Position numbers and translations under genes: made by a program. DNA of 64,000 nt, from contig JBQDFP010000003.1 in NCBI GenBank assembly GCA_052085365.1, positions 66,695 to 130,694 on the forward strand. Reading direction: 5' to 3'. This stretch comes from Canibacter sp052085365. GTDB taxonomy: Bacteria > Actinomycetota > Actinomycetes > Actinomycetales > Microbacteriaceae. Positions 36,611 through 46,185 of the stretch are shown here, piece by piece. The notes under the pieces are model-generated. The model was not told where the DNA came from. It was given only the letters and a program-made list of their open reading frames with translations, and did no database searches. Every line of letters starts with the position of its first letter. The stretch's first letter is position 1.

Positions 36611-38287
36611 TTACCCCCAGCGCGCGAGCGTTTTCACACCGTCCAAAACTTCTTGCCACCCAGACACGCCCTGCGGGGCCATGAGTTCACCGTTGCTGGT
36701 GAGTATACGGACCTGTCCCCGTGATGAGGTTCCAGTGATCGATACCGCGTCGGGCACTGATCCACGATCAATCGTAAAGCCGCCCACGGTTCCGATCGTC
36801 ACTTTGCCGGCTTTGCCAACTTCAGTCAGCAGCGCGATGCGCGAGTCCCCCACCCAATCGAAGTCTCGGGGTGAGCCACTCGTCCACAACACAGTCAATG
36901 TCGATTCTGAAAACCCTGTTGGGGTGCCCTCTTCGTCGCGGATAATGCTCGCAACCCGCACTTCAGTGCCGTCGTCCACAGGCACCATGTAGGCCATCCA
37001 GTTCCCGTCTGGCGACACACGGATACCGTTGAGACGATCAAGCTCTGGCGCCAGCGGTTCCAGATTCTGTTCAGTTGTGCCCGGCAGCGTCGCGCGCACT
37101 TCGCCGCGCGGGTCGCTGACGGCACTCCAGACATAACCTGATGGGTCAACGCTCACACCCACGATGTTCTTGCGACCGTCAACCACCAGATCCGTGTCTG
37201 CGCTGACGACACGCGCGCCACTCGGAGTGTGTAAGACAGCCTCCATAGCGTCATCCGATAGTGAAATCGAGTGCGCCGGTATTTCAGCCACTTGTTCGCT
37301 CAACGGCATGGCTGAACTCACTCCCGAAGAATCGACGACGCCCAGCCGGTCGTCAACGAGCGCGACTGGCGGCCGGTTTTCTGCCAGGTCTGAAACATAC
37401 GCCTCGGCCACATCCGACTTCACCTCGACGCCTTCAACGCTGAGCGTATAGTCCGATACCGTGGTCACCGATTGCAGGCTATACGACAGCTGTGCGCCGA
37501 TGCTTTCTAGGGTGGGTCCGGCAAGCGACCCGACAGCATCGGTCAGGTCAACTTTTACGGTGCCTTCGTTGGTGTCTACCCCGCCGCCCGATATTTCACT
37601 GTTGGCAGGGAATGACGTGTCGGCAACATTTTCGAGCACGGTGCTAGGGCCATCAATGAGTCCCTGCACGATCTTGGTGGCCACGTTTGTGCGACTCGGA
37701 TACCAGCGATTGTCAGCCACCATTGTGCCAGAGACGGTCGGGAAGTAGAGCGGGTGCGGTGACCAGACCGCAGTGAACGTGTTCCGGTCAAGCACGACCC
37801 CAGCGGGTGCTGAACTGATGCGCCATTCGCTGCCTTCACGCTCGAGTTCGAACCTCAGTTCCGTTGTTGGCCCTGGGGTGACGGCCGTGAGCACGCCCTG
37901 TTCGTCAACGGTCGCGACGAGGGAGACCGACAGCACCCCGATGTTTTCTCCCGACTGTTTGAAGGGTCGGCTCGAGTCGTCGATCATGACGCCTGAGGTG
38001 GGTTCCCACTGTGTGGCGTAGTTGCGGGTCAAAAATTCCCGCGCGACAGCGTAATCGTTCGCCGTTGATGATGCTGCGCTCACAAAACCACGAATCACGT
38101 CTTCTTGTGTTGACCCGGGGACGGGCCCTGACGGGTCAAATTGCACAAACTGGTCAGTCTGGCGCAGGTTCGACAGGCCTGTGTTGATGGGCCCGTCAGA
38201 GGGCACCGTCGAGCAGGCAGCCACGGTGAGCATTGCTGCCGTCGCGGCCGCGGCAAGCACGGTTCGGAAGAGTGTGCGTGTGCGCAA
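36611..38287 (-). CDS. lpqB: Lipoprotein LpqB, MtrAB accessory protein
   Basis: This extracytoplasmic lipoprotein interacts with the MtrB sensor in mycobacteria and tunes MtrAB signalling. The signal peptide ends in the lipobox TVAACS. Two domains follow: an N-terminal germination-protein-like (GerMN) region and a C-terminal beta-propeller-like region (SPDGNWMAYMV, SGYVWSAVSDPRG). I prefer a TTG start at 38287, immediately after the mtrB stop, because GGGGGA sits 9 nt upstream inside mtrB; the alternative GTG 38314 gives 567 aa but has no such site. It overlaps or abuts mtrB, so the three genes form one operon. Confidence 0.9.
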   Translation of the reverse strand: MRTRTLFRTVLAAAATAAMLTVAACSTVPSDGPINTGLSNLRQTDQFVQFDPSGPVPGSTQEDVIRGFVSAASSTANDYAVAREFLTRNYATQWEPTSGVMIDDSSRPFKQSGENIGVLSVSLVATVDEQGVLTAVTPGPTTELRFELEREGSEWRISSAPAGVVLDRNTFTAVWSPHPLYFPTVSGTMVADNRWYPSRTNVATKIVQGLIDGPSTVLENVADTSFPANSEISGGGVDTNEGTVKVDLTDAVGSLAGPTLESIGAQLSYSLQSVTTVSDYTLSVEGVEVKSDVAEAYVSDLAENRPPVALVDDRLGVVDSSGVSSAMPLSEQVAEIPAHSISLSDDAMEAVLHTPSGARVVSADTDLVVDGRKNIVGVSVDPSGYVWSAVSDPRGEVRATLPGTTEQNLEPLAPELDRLNGIRVSPDGNWMAYMVPVDDGTEVRVASIIRDEEGTPTGFSESTLTVLWTSGSPRDFDWVGDSRIALLTEVGKAGKVTIGTVGGFTIDRGSVPDAVSITGTSSRGQVRILTSNGELMAPQGVSGWQEVLDGVKTLARWG

Positions 38288-38289
38288 AG

Positions 38290-39978
38290 TTAACGTCCCC
38301 CTCTCGATAGCCACCGCTTGGGGCGTTTCAACCAGCCGCCCGTAGTTGCCGTGTCACCGGCAGTAAATTCGTCTGGGATCAGTAACAACGGTGAGAGGTA
38401 GCTCGAGTCTTGGTCGCTTCGCGGCAGAGTGAGACGGAAGTTCGTACCGACGCCTTTCTTGGACCACACTTCAAGTGCGCCGCCATGCACTTGCGCATCC
38501 TCAAGCGCAATTGCCAGGCCAAGCCCGGTGCCGCCCAGAGTGCGCTTTCGTGAAGGGTCGGCACGCCAGAACCGGTCGAACACGTGCTTGGTGGCCTCTT
38601 CGGTCATACCGATACCGTAGTCACGAACAGCAACCGCGAATGCCGATGCGTTCGAATCGATTTCAACAATAATGGGCCGGCCTTCGCCGTGCTCGATCGC
38701 GTTACCGATCAGGTTTGACACGATACGTCGAATACGTCGAGGGTCGACTTCGATTTCTCCGTAGCCACCGAGTGGGCGCAGTTCAATCATGCTTTCGGTG
38801 AGCGGCTGCAACTGTTCAATCACGCCTTCGCACAGCGGCACGAGCTGCGTGGGTTCAGTATCAATCTGGACGCGTCCTGCGTCATAACGTGAGATTTCGA
38901 GCAGGTCAGCAAGCAGGGCTTCGAAGCGTTCCACTTGTTCACTCAGCACGTTCACTGCGCGTTGCTGCGACGGCGGCAGGTTTTCGGCACCGCCTAAGAG
39001 TTCACTCGCGAGGCGTATTGTGGTCAGCGGGGTACGCAGTTCGTGTGACACGTCTGAAACGAACCGCTGCTGCATGTTTGAGAGGGCATCAAGTTCTTCA
39101 ATGCGGTCGCCGAGTGTGTCGGCCATGTCGTTGAAGTTGTCTGAGAGCACATCGAAGTACACGTCGTTTTGGTATTTCATGCGTGCATCGCTCTCACCCG
39201 CGGCCAGACGTTTACTCGCGTCTGCTGCGGCCCGAATCGGTTTGAACACCACGCGCGAAATAATGAACACCAGCAGGCCGATGAGCAGCATCAAGACGAC
39301 GGCGGTCACCAGCAGCGTGCGCTGCACAAAGCCGAGCGACTCTTCAATATCGTCGAAGCTGTACCCAATAAAGAGGTCATAGACGCCGGCACCTGAGGGC
39401 AGGTCGAGCTCAGTGGCGATGACAATACCGGGTTCTCCCTCACCTGTGGAAGAAACGAGCGTCGTGAACTGCCACAGCTGCGGCTCGTTCGAGTTCAACA
39501 CCGCATTCAACATGTCGTCGCTGATCGATTTCACAAACCCAGGATCGGTGGTGAAGCTTTGGGGCGCATCAGCCGACTCGGGCTGACCTGGCTGCTGGCG
39601 CACATAAATGAGTGAGCTTGATGAGGTGTCGCGGATTGTTGCGCGCACCGCGGTCATCAAAGATGAGAGCGCGGACCGGTCGCTCGCATCGGAACTATCG
39701 ATACGTTGCTGGGCTGAAATCGTTGCACGTGCGGAGTCCTGCAGAGACTGGTCGCGGCGGCTCGAAGTGAGGTCGTCACGAATACTGGTCATGATGAACG
39801 TGCCGAGCACAATAATCATAAGACCGGTCACGATGCCGGTGATGGTCATCAAACGCAGTGCGATAGACCGCGACCAGCGGCGCCTGAAGGGTCCAAAGAT
39901 CGGGTGGGTGACGCGCGCCCACTTAATTTTCGCGCGACGCCACCGGTTCCGAAATGTGCGGCTCGTGTGTGGAGCCAT
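38290..39978 (-). CDS. mtrB: Sensor histidine kinase MtrB
   Basis: This membrane sensor (562 aa) phosphorylates MtrA to coordinate cell-wall metabolism and division. The first transmembrane helix is at about 42-65 and the second at about 227-248, enclosing an extracytoplasmic sensor domain. HAMP is followed by HisKA with VSDVSHELRTPLTTIRLASE. The ATPase domain has NLIGNAIEHGEG, DYGIGMTEE, VFDRFWR and GGTGLGLAIA. It begins 2 nt after the mtrA stop and the operon order mtrA-mtrB-lpqB is intact. All kinase residues I can check are present. Confidence 0.95.
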   Translation of the reverse strand: MAPHTSRTFRNRWRRAKIKWARVTHPIFGPFRRRWSRSIALRLMTITGIVTGLMIIVLGTFIMTSIRDDLTSSRRDQSLQDSARATISAQQRIDSSDASDRSALSSLMTAVRATIRDTSSSSLIYVRQQPGQPESADAPQSFTTDPGFVKSISDDMLNAVLNSNEPQLWQFTTLVSSTGEGEPGIVIATELDLPSGAGVYDLFIGYSFDDIEESLGFVQRTLLVTAVVLMLLIGLLVFIISRVVFKPIRAAADASKRLAAGESDARMKYQNDVYFDVLSDNFNDMADTLGDRIEELDALSNMQQRFVSDVSHELRTPLTTIRLASELLGGAENLPPSQQRAVNVLSEQVERFEALLADLLEISRYDAGRVQIDTEPTQLVPLCEGVIEQLQPLTESMIELRPLGGYGEIEVDPRRIRRIVSNLIGNAIEHGEGRPIIVEIDSNASAFAVAVRDYGIGMTEEATKHVFDRFWRADPSRKRTLGGTGLGLAIALEDAQVHGGALEVWSKKGVGTNFRLTLPRSDQDSSYLSPLLLIPDEFTAGDTATTGGWLKRPKRWLSRGGR

Positions 39979-39980
39979 TG

Positions 39981-40664
39981 CTAGTCACCTGCGGAACCGG
40001 CGCGATAGCCGACACCGCGGACTGTGGTCACTACTTTCGGGTGCTCAGGGTCTTTTTCGATTTTGGCGCGCAATCGTTGCACGTGCACATTCACGAGTCG
40101 AGTGTCAGCTTTGTACTGGTATCCCCACACTTTTTCAAGAAGCAGTTCACGACTGAATACCTGCTGGGGTTTGCGAGCAAGAATCACAAGCAAATCAAAC
40201 TCGAGGGGTGTGAGCTGAATGGTCTGGTCACCGCGGCGCACTTCGTGACCTGCCACATCAATGTCGAGGTCACCAATACGAATAATGTCGGTGCTGTCGT
40301 TGATGGGTTCACGTAGTCGCGCACGAATACGAGCCATGAGCTCGGTTGGGTTGAACGGTTTCACGACGTAATCGTCTGCGCCGGCTTCGAGGCCCCGCAC
40401 GACATCGGTCGTGTCGGTGCGCGCGGTGAGCATAATGATGGGGACGCCCGATTCGTTGCGAATACGCTCACACACCTCAATACCGGTGAGTCCCGGCAGC
40501 ATCACATCGAGCAGCACCAAGTCGAATCGGTGCTGCGAAAATGCTTCCAGAGCGCTCGAACCGTCAGCGGCGTGCGTGGTGCGAAAACCTTCACCCTCAA
40601 GCACCATGCTGAGCATCTCCGCAAGGTCATGATCGTCGTCTACCACGAGAATGTGCGATGTCAT
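39981..40664 (-). CDS. mtrA: Response regulator MtrA
   Basis: This OmpR-family regulator (227 aa) is essential in mycobacteria, controlling cell-wall hydrolases and replication-linked genes. The receiver domain has DDD at 9-11, phospho-acceptor D53 in LLDVMLPGLTG, LTARTD and the Lys in VVKPF (about 102). The winged helix includes LTPLEFDLLVILARKPQQVF and VNVHVQRLRAKIE. The context with mtrB-lpqB makes the identity firm. ATG 40664 lies 6 nt downstream of GATAAT with no ribosome binding site, so it is probably leaderless. Confidence 0.96.
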   Translation of the reverse strand: MTSHILVVDDDHDLAEMLSMVLEGEGFRTTHAADGSSALEAFSQHRFDLVLLDVMLPGLTGIEVCERIRNESGVPIIMLTARTDTTDVVRGLEAGADDYVVKPFNPTELMARIRARLREPINDSTDIIRIGDLDIDVAGHEVRRGDQTIQLTPLEFDLLVILARKPQQVFSRELLLEKVWGYQYKADTRLVNVHVQRLRAKIEKDPEHPKVVTTVRGVGYRAGSAGD

Positions 40665-40670
40665 ATGTCC

Positions 40671-40676
40671 ATTATC
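40671..40676 (-). promoter_or_regulatory. Leaderless -10 element for mtrA
   Basis: GATAAT on the minus strand lies 6 nt before the mtrA ATG. A clear -35 was not seen. Confidence 0.5.
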
Positions 40677-40755
40677 TGTGATTCACCGAGAAAATACCTG
40701 ACTGGGTTCGGGGTGCGCCGAATATTAGCTGAAATATTTGCACAAAAGCGCGGGC

Positions 40756-41181
40756 CTAGAAGTGGTCGAACATGCCCGGGTCTACGCCCCAGGGTCGGCT
40801 TCCCAAATATTCGCAGACAGCTTGATAGACACAGTGTGCGATGAACATGCGACGGTGGTCAAGGTCGTCAACGTGCAGCACTTTCGACCGTAAAATCGGC
40901 ACGCGATATAGCGTGATTGATTTTTTCGCCCGGTTAATGGCGTAAAAGTTCGGCATATTTGATTGCGTCCGTGTGCGCGGCATACTGACGTATTCGAAAT
41001 TGACACTCTGCAGTTCTGGCTCGTGGGCCTGCAACATTCGCACGGTCAGCATTGCGTACGCCTCGAACTGGGCGGTGGGACTGTTCGGGTTCGCCACGTA
41101 GGGACCGGTGAGTGACGACCGAGGTGGGCGACGGTCGTGTCGACCGTGGCGCCTCGTTGAGATTCGTCGTGCGCTTACCAT
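40756..41181 (-). CDS. Rv3259-type metallopeptidase-like protein, degenerate motif
   Basis: This 141-residue protein sits in the conserved slot divergent from DUF3499, as M. tuberculosis Rv3259 does. The N-terminus is strongly basic (ARRISTRRHGRHDRRPPR), followed by a compact helical domain and the C-terminal pattern VYQAVCEYLG...GVDP that parallels the Rv3259 zincin-like helix. The expected HE pair at the helix start reads AH, so catalysis is doubtful. ATG 41181 lies 8 nt after TAGACT; the ORF extension to 41253 runs into the DUF3499 start region. The identification rests on context and weak similarity. Confidence 0.65.
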   Translation of the reverse strand: MVSARRISTRRHGRHDRRPPRSSLTGPYVANPNSPTAQFEAYAMLTVRMLQAHEPELQSVNFEYVSMPRTRTQSNMPNFYAINRAKKSITLYRVPILRSKVLHVDDLDHRRMFIAHCVYQAVCEYLGSRPWGVDPGMFDHF

Positions 41182-41189
41182 AGTGTTCC

Positions 41190-41195
41190 AGTCTA
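41190..41195 (-). promoter_or_regulatory. Leaderless -10 element for the metallopeptidase-like gene
   Basis: TAGACT on the minus strand, 8 nt before the ATG at 41181; the same hexamer serves lpdA. Confidence 0.5.
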
Positions 41196-41216
41196 CAGTT
41201 CTCCAGGCGTTCGGGT

Positions 41217-41222
41217 TATGGT
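41217..41222 (+). promoter_or_regulatory. Leaderless -10 element for the DUF3499 gene
   Basis: TATGGT lies 7 nt before GTG 41230; the same hexamer and spacing occur at 63263. GGGGAGC fills the gap, as before lpdA. Confidence 0.5.
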
Positions 41223-41229
41223 GGGGAGC

Positions 41230-41511
41230 GTGATGTTTGATCGTGAGAAGCACACGGACTCTTCCGAAGCTACAACCCAGCAGTCAGGTGCAGATGAACG
41301 TCTCTGCCACAAGGCGGGCTGCGGTGGTGAAGCGGTCGCATCTATCGCCAGCGATTACCGTCACCGGATTGTCGCAATCGGTCCGGTCAGCCCCTACAAG
41401 GCGCCGGAGGGGATGGATCTGTGCCAGCGTCACGCGGACAGGTTTGATCCGCCCGCGAACTGGGAAATTATTCGCTACGACGAGAACGCCCGCGAGCTCC
41501 CGTCATACTAG
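41230..41511 (+). CDS. DUF3499 zinc-ribbon-like protein
   Basis: This small actinobacterial protein (93 aa) has unknown function. Cysteine and histidine pairs LCHKAGC and DLCQRHADR look like a zinc site, separated by a beta-rich segment (IVAIGPVSPY). Both features match DUF3499 (Rv3258c). The N-terminal 25 residues are polar and disordered-looking. GTG 41230 is preferred over ATG 41218 because of the -10 hexamer at 41217-41222. The gene ends 5 nt before the convergent DUF5719 stop. Divergence from the Rv3259-type gene is conserved across Actinobacteria. Confidence 0.85.
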   Translation: MMFDREKHTDSSEATTQQSGADERLCHKAGCGGEAVASIASDYRHRIVAIGPVSPYKAPEGMDLCQRHADRFDPPANWEIIRYDENARELPSY

Positions 41512-41516
41512 AACGA

Positions 41517-42905
41517 TTATTTCGGATAGATCGACAATGTGTCCGTGCTCGAACTGAGGGTCGTGACCGGGTATGCGGCAATGTTTGCGCCTGAGACCAC
41601 ACGTACACCTGCGTGAACCGGTTCGTCACTGTTCAGCACCAGTGTTGACGCAACAGGTTTCTCAACAGTAACCGCTGAACGCGCCGGTATTTGCACGGTC
41701 GAATTCTTGGATTCGTCCGCGGCTGAACTGAGCGTCACTGATGCGTCGCGGTCGCCAGCGTTTGCGATTACGAGCGTCCCGTTTTTCACGATCGCGACCG
41801 GTGTGTCTTTGTCAGCGCTGATTTCTGGTGCCGCCGGGTACCAGGCAAAGTCGGTGTCACCTGCGGTGGTGTTGTAGCCGAGGCCGCTACCGACCAGCGG
41901 CTGGTCACTCGTCACACGTAGCGCGGTTGCATCTTTCGGCCAGTTTTGCAGCGGTGCGTCTTGCACTACGCCTGCTGGGAGTTCAACCGTTCCCGCTTCG
42001 GTTTCGTCACCGTCGGCATTCACAGCCCACAGTGTTGCGGTCGTGTCAGTGTCTGACGTGTTGAGAAGGCGGATAAAATCACCGATGCCCTGCTCAACAT
42101 CTGTGTTGGTATTTTTTGACACGCTCGTTAGCCCTGGGAAGACGAGCTCTGATGCGGGGGATTCTTGTGAGGTGATCACGTCGAGCCCCTGCGGCAGAAT
42201 ATTCACACTGGTTGCGGTGCTGATTGATGCGGTGACCGCGGAACCAGTTGAGACGACGTGCACGGCGACAGCTTCGCTTTCGGGTGCGAGACCATTCACT
42301 GAGACCGAGCGTGATTCACCCGCGGGCACAAGCACCCCTGCGCGTTGGCTGTCTTCGCTGGCGCCGTTTTCTGTAAACACGGCCACACCGACTGTGGCGG
42401 GTCGCTGGCCGGGATTTGAGACGGTGACCGCGGTGCTACTACCGAGGGTGGTGTTTCCACCGACGACCCACTGGTCTGACACAGCTTCGGTGCAGGATGC
42501 GGCGCCGAGCCCGAGCAGATCTTCGTCGTCGAATTTTTGTGATTGTGCGGCGGCGAACAAAGTGCCGGCCTCTGCTGTGTACGCGACCGGGTGACTCGCG
42601 TCGTCGCCTTCGTTGTGCGGAACCGGTTCTGCTTCAGCACCGAACTGGGTGACGTCGGGCTTCCCGGTTGGGATGACCGCGCTTGAGCGTTCTGTGTCGG
42701 CACCAAGCCAGCCGTAGCCGCCCTGGCAGACGACGGCGCGTTTCGCGTTGTTGACCGTATCGACTTCGATCGATGGTGGTTCGGCGGTCGCGGTCGGAAG
42801 CTTGATAGCACCGAGCCCGAGCACAGCAACGACCGCGACTGCGGTGATCACTGCGCCGGTGAGTGCGCGACCGGTTCCTCGAACGAACGGATTCGTTTTA
42901 CTCAT
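41517..42905 (-). CDS. DUF5719 family exported protein
   Basis: This 462-residue protein has one N-terminal hydrophobic helix (about 13-35) acting as signal or anchor and a large extracytoplasmic region. That region is beta-rich with repeated Ig-like strands (for example STAVTVSNPGQRPATVGVAVF and later NAGDRDASVTL). This is consistent with DUF5719, a family found next to the giant glycosyltransferase in Actinobacteria. ATG 42905 has GAGGAGGGC upstream and lies inside the last codons of the glycosyltransferase gene (8-bp overlap), so translation is coupled. A role in handling the glycan made by that enzyme is plausible but untested. Confidence 0.8.
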   Translation of the reverse strand: MSKTNPFVRGTGRALTGAVITAVAVVAVLGLGAIKLPTATAEPPSIEVDTVNNAKRAVVCQGGYGWLGADTERSSAVIPTGKPDVTQFGAEAEPVPHNEGDDASHPVAYTAEAGTLFAAAQSQKFDDEDLLGLGAASCTEAVSDQWVVGGNTTLGSSTAVTVSNPGQRPATVGVAVFTENGASEDSQRAGVLVPAGESRSVSVNGLAPESEAVAVHVVSTGSAVTASISTATSVNILPQGLDVITSQESPASELVFPGLTSVSKNTNTDVEQGIGDFIRLLNTSDTDTTATLWAVNADGDETEAGTVELPAGVVQDAPLQNWPKDATALRVTSDQPLVGSGLGYNTTAGDTDFAWYPAAPEISADKDTPVAIVKNGTLVIANAGDRDASVTLSSAADESKNSTVQIPARSAVTVEKPVASTLVLNSDEPVHAGVRVVSGANIAAYPVTTLSSSTDTLSIYPK

Positions 42906-45900
42906 GGTCGCCCTCCTCACGGGTCTCATTCGGGGTCGAATCGTCGTGCGCACGATCAGCTTCTATATCGTCACCGATTTCTGTGCGCTCGTCATCAGGC
43001 GCTGCTGTCTCGGTAGCCTCAATCTCTACGGCGGCTTCAGGCTCCGCGGTAGTCTCAGACTCCGAGATGTTTTCCGACTTCGCGACGTGTTCGTGGTCAC
43101 TACTGTCTGCGGGTTCACCGGTGTCGGCAAACTCAGAGTCATCAACTGGGGACTCTTCATACTGGTAGTCAATGGGACCTTCAGGCTGCCCGCCACCGTC
43201 TTCAGGTGTTTCAGGAACCGCATCTGAGAACGCCTCGTCACTGACCAGGTCAATACCGCCAGCTGAAGCGACCGTCACGTTGACCGGGGCACCCTTCTTC
43301 ACCTTTGGGCGTTTGCGTCGTTCAGGGCGTTCAACAACTTCGCCTGTTGGCAGTGCGAGCAGGAACATGCCCACGAGCACGATGATTTGGATCCACCAGA
43401 CCGTATGGGCGGTGACCTTCCAGGTGACAAGGTTGAACACTGTGGCTTGGTCTGAGGCTGCTGCTTCAGGCACTTCACCATCAGTTGCCTCGACAACGCG
43501 CCACAGGATACCTGCGTCGGTACGACCGGAACCTTCTAGGGTGCCGTGTTCGTCCATCACGGACTGGAGTTGGCCACGCTCGGAGGCGTCACCGGTTTCG
43601 CGCAGCAGCACATAGCCGATGTTGGTGTGCTGGAATTGTTCTTCCAGGTCGGTTGCGCCAAGGCTTGCGAGCGATCCAGTCAGTTCAGCGATCGCTTCAT
43701 CGTCAGCGGTGAGGCGCGATGTGTACGTTGATGATCGAATGTCGTCGAGGTGCCGGCCTGAACCGCGCACAACTTCAGTGTGAAGCTGATTGTCGCCTTC
43801 TGCGGTGATCACGAGAGTGCGCAGGGCAGGGTCTTGTGCGCCTGCTGCTTGCACAATCGACGGCATACCTGAAGATGATTCGCGTACTTCACTGTGACCG
43901 AGCAGCATGTGCGAGGCCAGCGGCGCAATACCGAGCGCGGCACACAGCACGGCGACCGTCGCCAGCGGGCCACCGGCTTTGCCGAGCACTGACGTGCCTG
44001 AACCAGCGAGGGTAACGATTGCGATCCAGTACAGCGCGAGCCCGGACCCGGTCCACAGCGGCACCTGTTCGGTCCCGGATGTGGTGAGTGAGATTTGGCC
44101 GGCTGCAACCGCGGTGGCAAGCCCCAGCCCACCGAGCAGTGCCGAGAAAATACTGACGGAGACTTTGCCGGTGAATAGGCCCAGCAGTGCCAGCAGCGCC
44201 AGCGGCAAGAACAGCACACCAACGATCAGTGTCGCGGGTGCGAACTGGATGCCAATACTGTCGAGAATGGAGCCCCAGCCTTCAAGCCCAAACTCAGGGA
44301 ATCCGAGCAGCAAATGCCACAAAGACCCGGGTTCGTAGGGTCCATTCACGCCGGGGTCACGGAACAGATCAACGAACTTCCCGTTGGTGAGCACGTACGC
44401 GAGTTTCGGTAAGAACAAGACTGCGGGTGCGATCGCGGTTGAAGCGACACGTGCAGCATTGCGGGGGTGAATCACCATGCCCAAAATCCACAGCAGCAAC
44501 GCGATAGGAATCAGTATGGGGGCTGTGGCGAGGCCTGCTGCCGCGAGAATCGATGCGGTGCCCGCCCAGCTCCAGGACTGGTGTGCGCGGGTCGCGGCAA
44601 TCAGCAGCCACGGCAATATCACAGCAAGCAGGACCGTCCCGAAGCGTCCGTGGTCGATTGAGCCGAGTACGACAGGGCTGAGTGCCCAGGCAAAGGCGGC
44701 GAGCGCACGACCTGCGGTCGAGTGTGTGAACTGTGCTCCCCACAGCCAACCACCGAGGGAAGCGAGCGGAATGGATGCGGCGAGGAAGACCACAAGCGCG
44801 AGGCTCGGGTTGAAAAAGGTGAGGGTGCCGAGCACGGCAAGCACCCAGGTGAATGGGTCTGCGGGGACGCCTTCGAGCATGCGGGTGTTTTGCCAGAGGG
44901 GACCGATGTCGTTGAGCGGAATCATGCTGCCACCGGTGAGGGTGTCTTCGACAAACAGCCACCAGGTGAGAACCACACTGAGCACGACGCTGACCAGGAG
45001 GACGGAAAGCCCACCGGTTGAAATGAAATGCAGTTCGCTGCGTCTGCGTCCCTGTGCTGACAGGATCGCTTCGCGGTCAATAATGCGGCTTGTTCTCACC
45101 GTTTTTGGGTCGACCCGTAGGGGTCGGACTGCGGCCCAGCCGGCAATGTTGTTATGGCGTATGCGTTTGCGTGCCCGCACAATCGACGCTGGCCTAAACA
45201 TGACAGAGAACGCTGACACGAACTCGCCAACCATGTACCCGGGTTGTTCGCGCAGCAGCGACCACAGTACACGCAGCACTGCCACGAAGGGCAGTCCGAG
45301 CCAATAGATCGGGGCGAGCAGCGCTGGCGCATAGCTGAGCCGTCGGTGCAGTTGCGCCGTGCGGGCTTTCCGGTGTGCCTGCCGCATAACTTTGCGGCTA
45401 CGGTCGATGCGCGGCCCAGCGACACCGCTGAGCGCAGCGCGCACGCGGGCTTTCGGTGCGACCACCACGCGGTGGCCGGCGAGGCGGGCACGCACGCTGA
45501 AATCGAGACCATCGTCCCATGCGGGAAGTGCCGGGTCGAATCCGCCGAGGTCACGCCAGACGCTGCGGCGCACGAGCATGCCGGTCGGGCCAACACCCAT
45601 GGTGTCTTGTAAGTGGTCGTATTGCTGCTGGTCGAGCTCTTGACGGCGCAGCAGCCAACGGCTGCCGTGCCTAGTGAGGCTCTGCCCGAGTTCTACGATG
45701 CGTTCGGGGTGGTCCCAGTCAATAAGTTTTGGTCCGGCGATCGCGACCGAGGGTGCGGCAGCAACTTGACGGAAGAGGTAGCGCAGGGCCCGCGGTTCGG
45801 GTGCCGAATCTTCGGTGAGTAACCACAACAGTTCTTCGTGTTCGCCGGGATCGACCGGGTCGAGTGACTGCTCGGCGTGCGCGACCGCCTCACCGAATGA

Positions 45901-46095
45901 GCGTTTCGCGCCGGTGGTGAACACTGCGTCGACACCTGAGTGTGCGAGGGCTTTCCCGAGTTCGTCGTTGGCGCCGTTGACGACAATCACAACCCGGTCT
46001 GGGGTCATTGATTGGCTGGCGAGAGCTTTCAGGGTTTCTTCAAGCCAGACGCCGCCGTTTTCGGCAACCAAGATGGCAGAGACTGTTGTGCGCAT
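42898..46095 (-). CDS. Large membrane glycosyltransferase, GT2 plus multispanning domain
   Basis: This 1065-residue protein has three parts. Residues 1 to about 280 are a GT-A family 2 domain (TVSAILVAENGGVWLEETLK, VIVVNGANDE, a LTEDSAPEPRALRYL acidic motif and GGFDPALPAWDDGLDF). Residues about 260-940 hold many transmembrane helices with an extracytoplasmic loop region, resembling the membrane part of polymer exporters or lipid-linked glycosyltransferases. The last 130 residues are very rich in Glu/Asp and probably disordered. It lies between whiB2 and DUF5719, a conserved actinobacterial arrangement. The product is an envelope glycan of unknown structure. Confidence 0.82.
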   Translation of the reverse strand: MRTTVSAILVAENGGVWLEETLKALASQSMTPDRVVIVVNGANDELGKALAHSGVDAVFTTGAKRSFGEAVAHAEQSLDPVDPGEHEELLWLLTEDSAPEPRALRYLFRQVAAAPSVAIAGPKLIDWDHPERIVELGQSLTRHGSRWLLRRQELDQQQYDHLQDTMGVGPTGMLVRRSVWRDLGGFDPALPAWDDGLDFSVRARLAGHRVVVAPKARVRAALSGVAGPRIDRSRKVMRQAHRKARTAQLHRRLSYAPALLAPIYWLGLPFVAVLRVLWSLLREQPGYMVGEFVSAFSVMFRPASIVRARKRIRHNNIAGWAAVRPLRVDPKTVRTSRIIDREAILSAQGRRRSELHFISTGGLSVLLVSVVLSVVLTWWLFVEDTLTGGSMIPLNDIGPLWQNTRMLEGVPADPFTWVLAVLGTLTFFNPSLALVVFLAASIPLASLGGWLWGAQFTHSTAGRALAAFAWALSPVVLGSIDHGRFGTVLLAVILPWLLIAATRAHQSWSWAGTASILAAAGLATAPILIPIALLLWILGMVIHPRNAARVASTAIAPAVLFLPKLAYVLTNGKFVDLFRDPGVNGPYEPGSLWHLLLGFPEFGLEGWGSILDSIGIQFAPATLIVGVLFLPLALLALLGLFTGKVSVSIFSALLGGLGLATAVAAGQISLTTSGTEQVPLWTGSGLALYWIAIVTLAGSGTSVLGKAGGPLATVAVLCAALGIAPLASHMLLGHSEVRESSSGMPSIVQAAGAQDPALRTLVITAEGDNQLHTEVVRGSGRHLDDIRSSTYTSRLTADDEAIAELTGSLASLGATDLEEQFQHTNIGYVLLRETGDASERGQLQSVMDEHGTLEGSGRTDAGILWRVVEATDGEVPEAAASDQATVFNLVTWKVTAHTVWWIQIIVLVGMFLLALPTGEVVERPERRKRPKVKKGAPVNVTVASAGGIDLVSDEAFSDAVPETPEDGGGQPEGPIDYQYEESPVDDSEFADTGEPADSSDHEHVAKSENISESETTAEPEAAVEIEATETAAPDDERTEIGDDIEADRAHDDSTPNETREEGDHE

Positions 46096-46185
46096 ATCGC
46101 CTATAACAATAAAGCGCAGCCGTGTTTCAGGCTGGTCGCCTCGCCGTAACGAGCTGAGAGTGTGGTGTGTTTTACGCTCTGCAGG

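Noticed and set aside
43026..43253. Frames antisense to the acidic tail of the large glycosyltransferase
   Set aside because: They are shadows produced by the GAA/GAG-rich coding strand.
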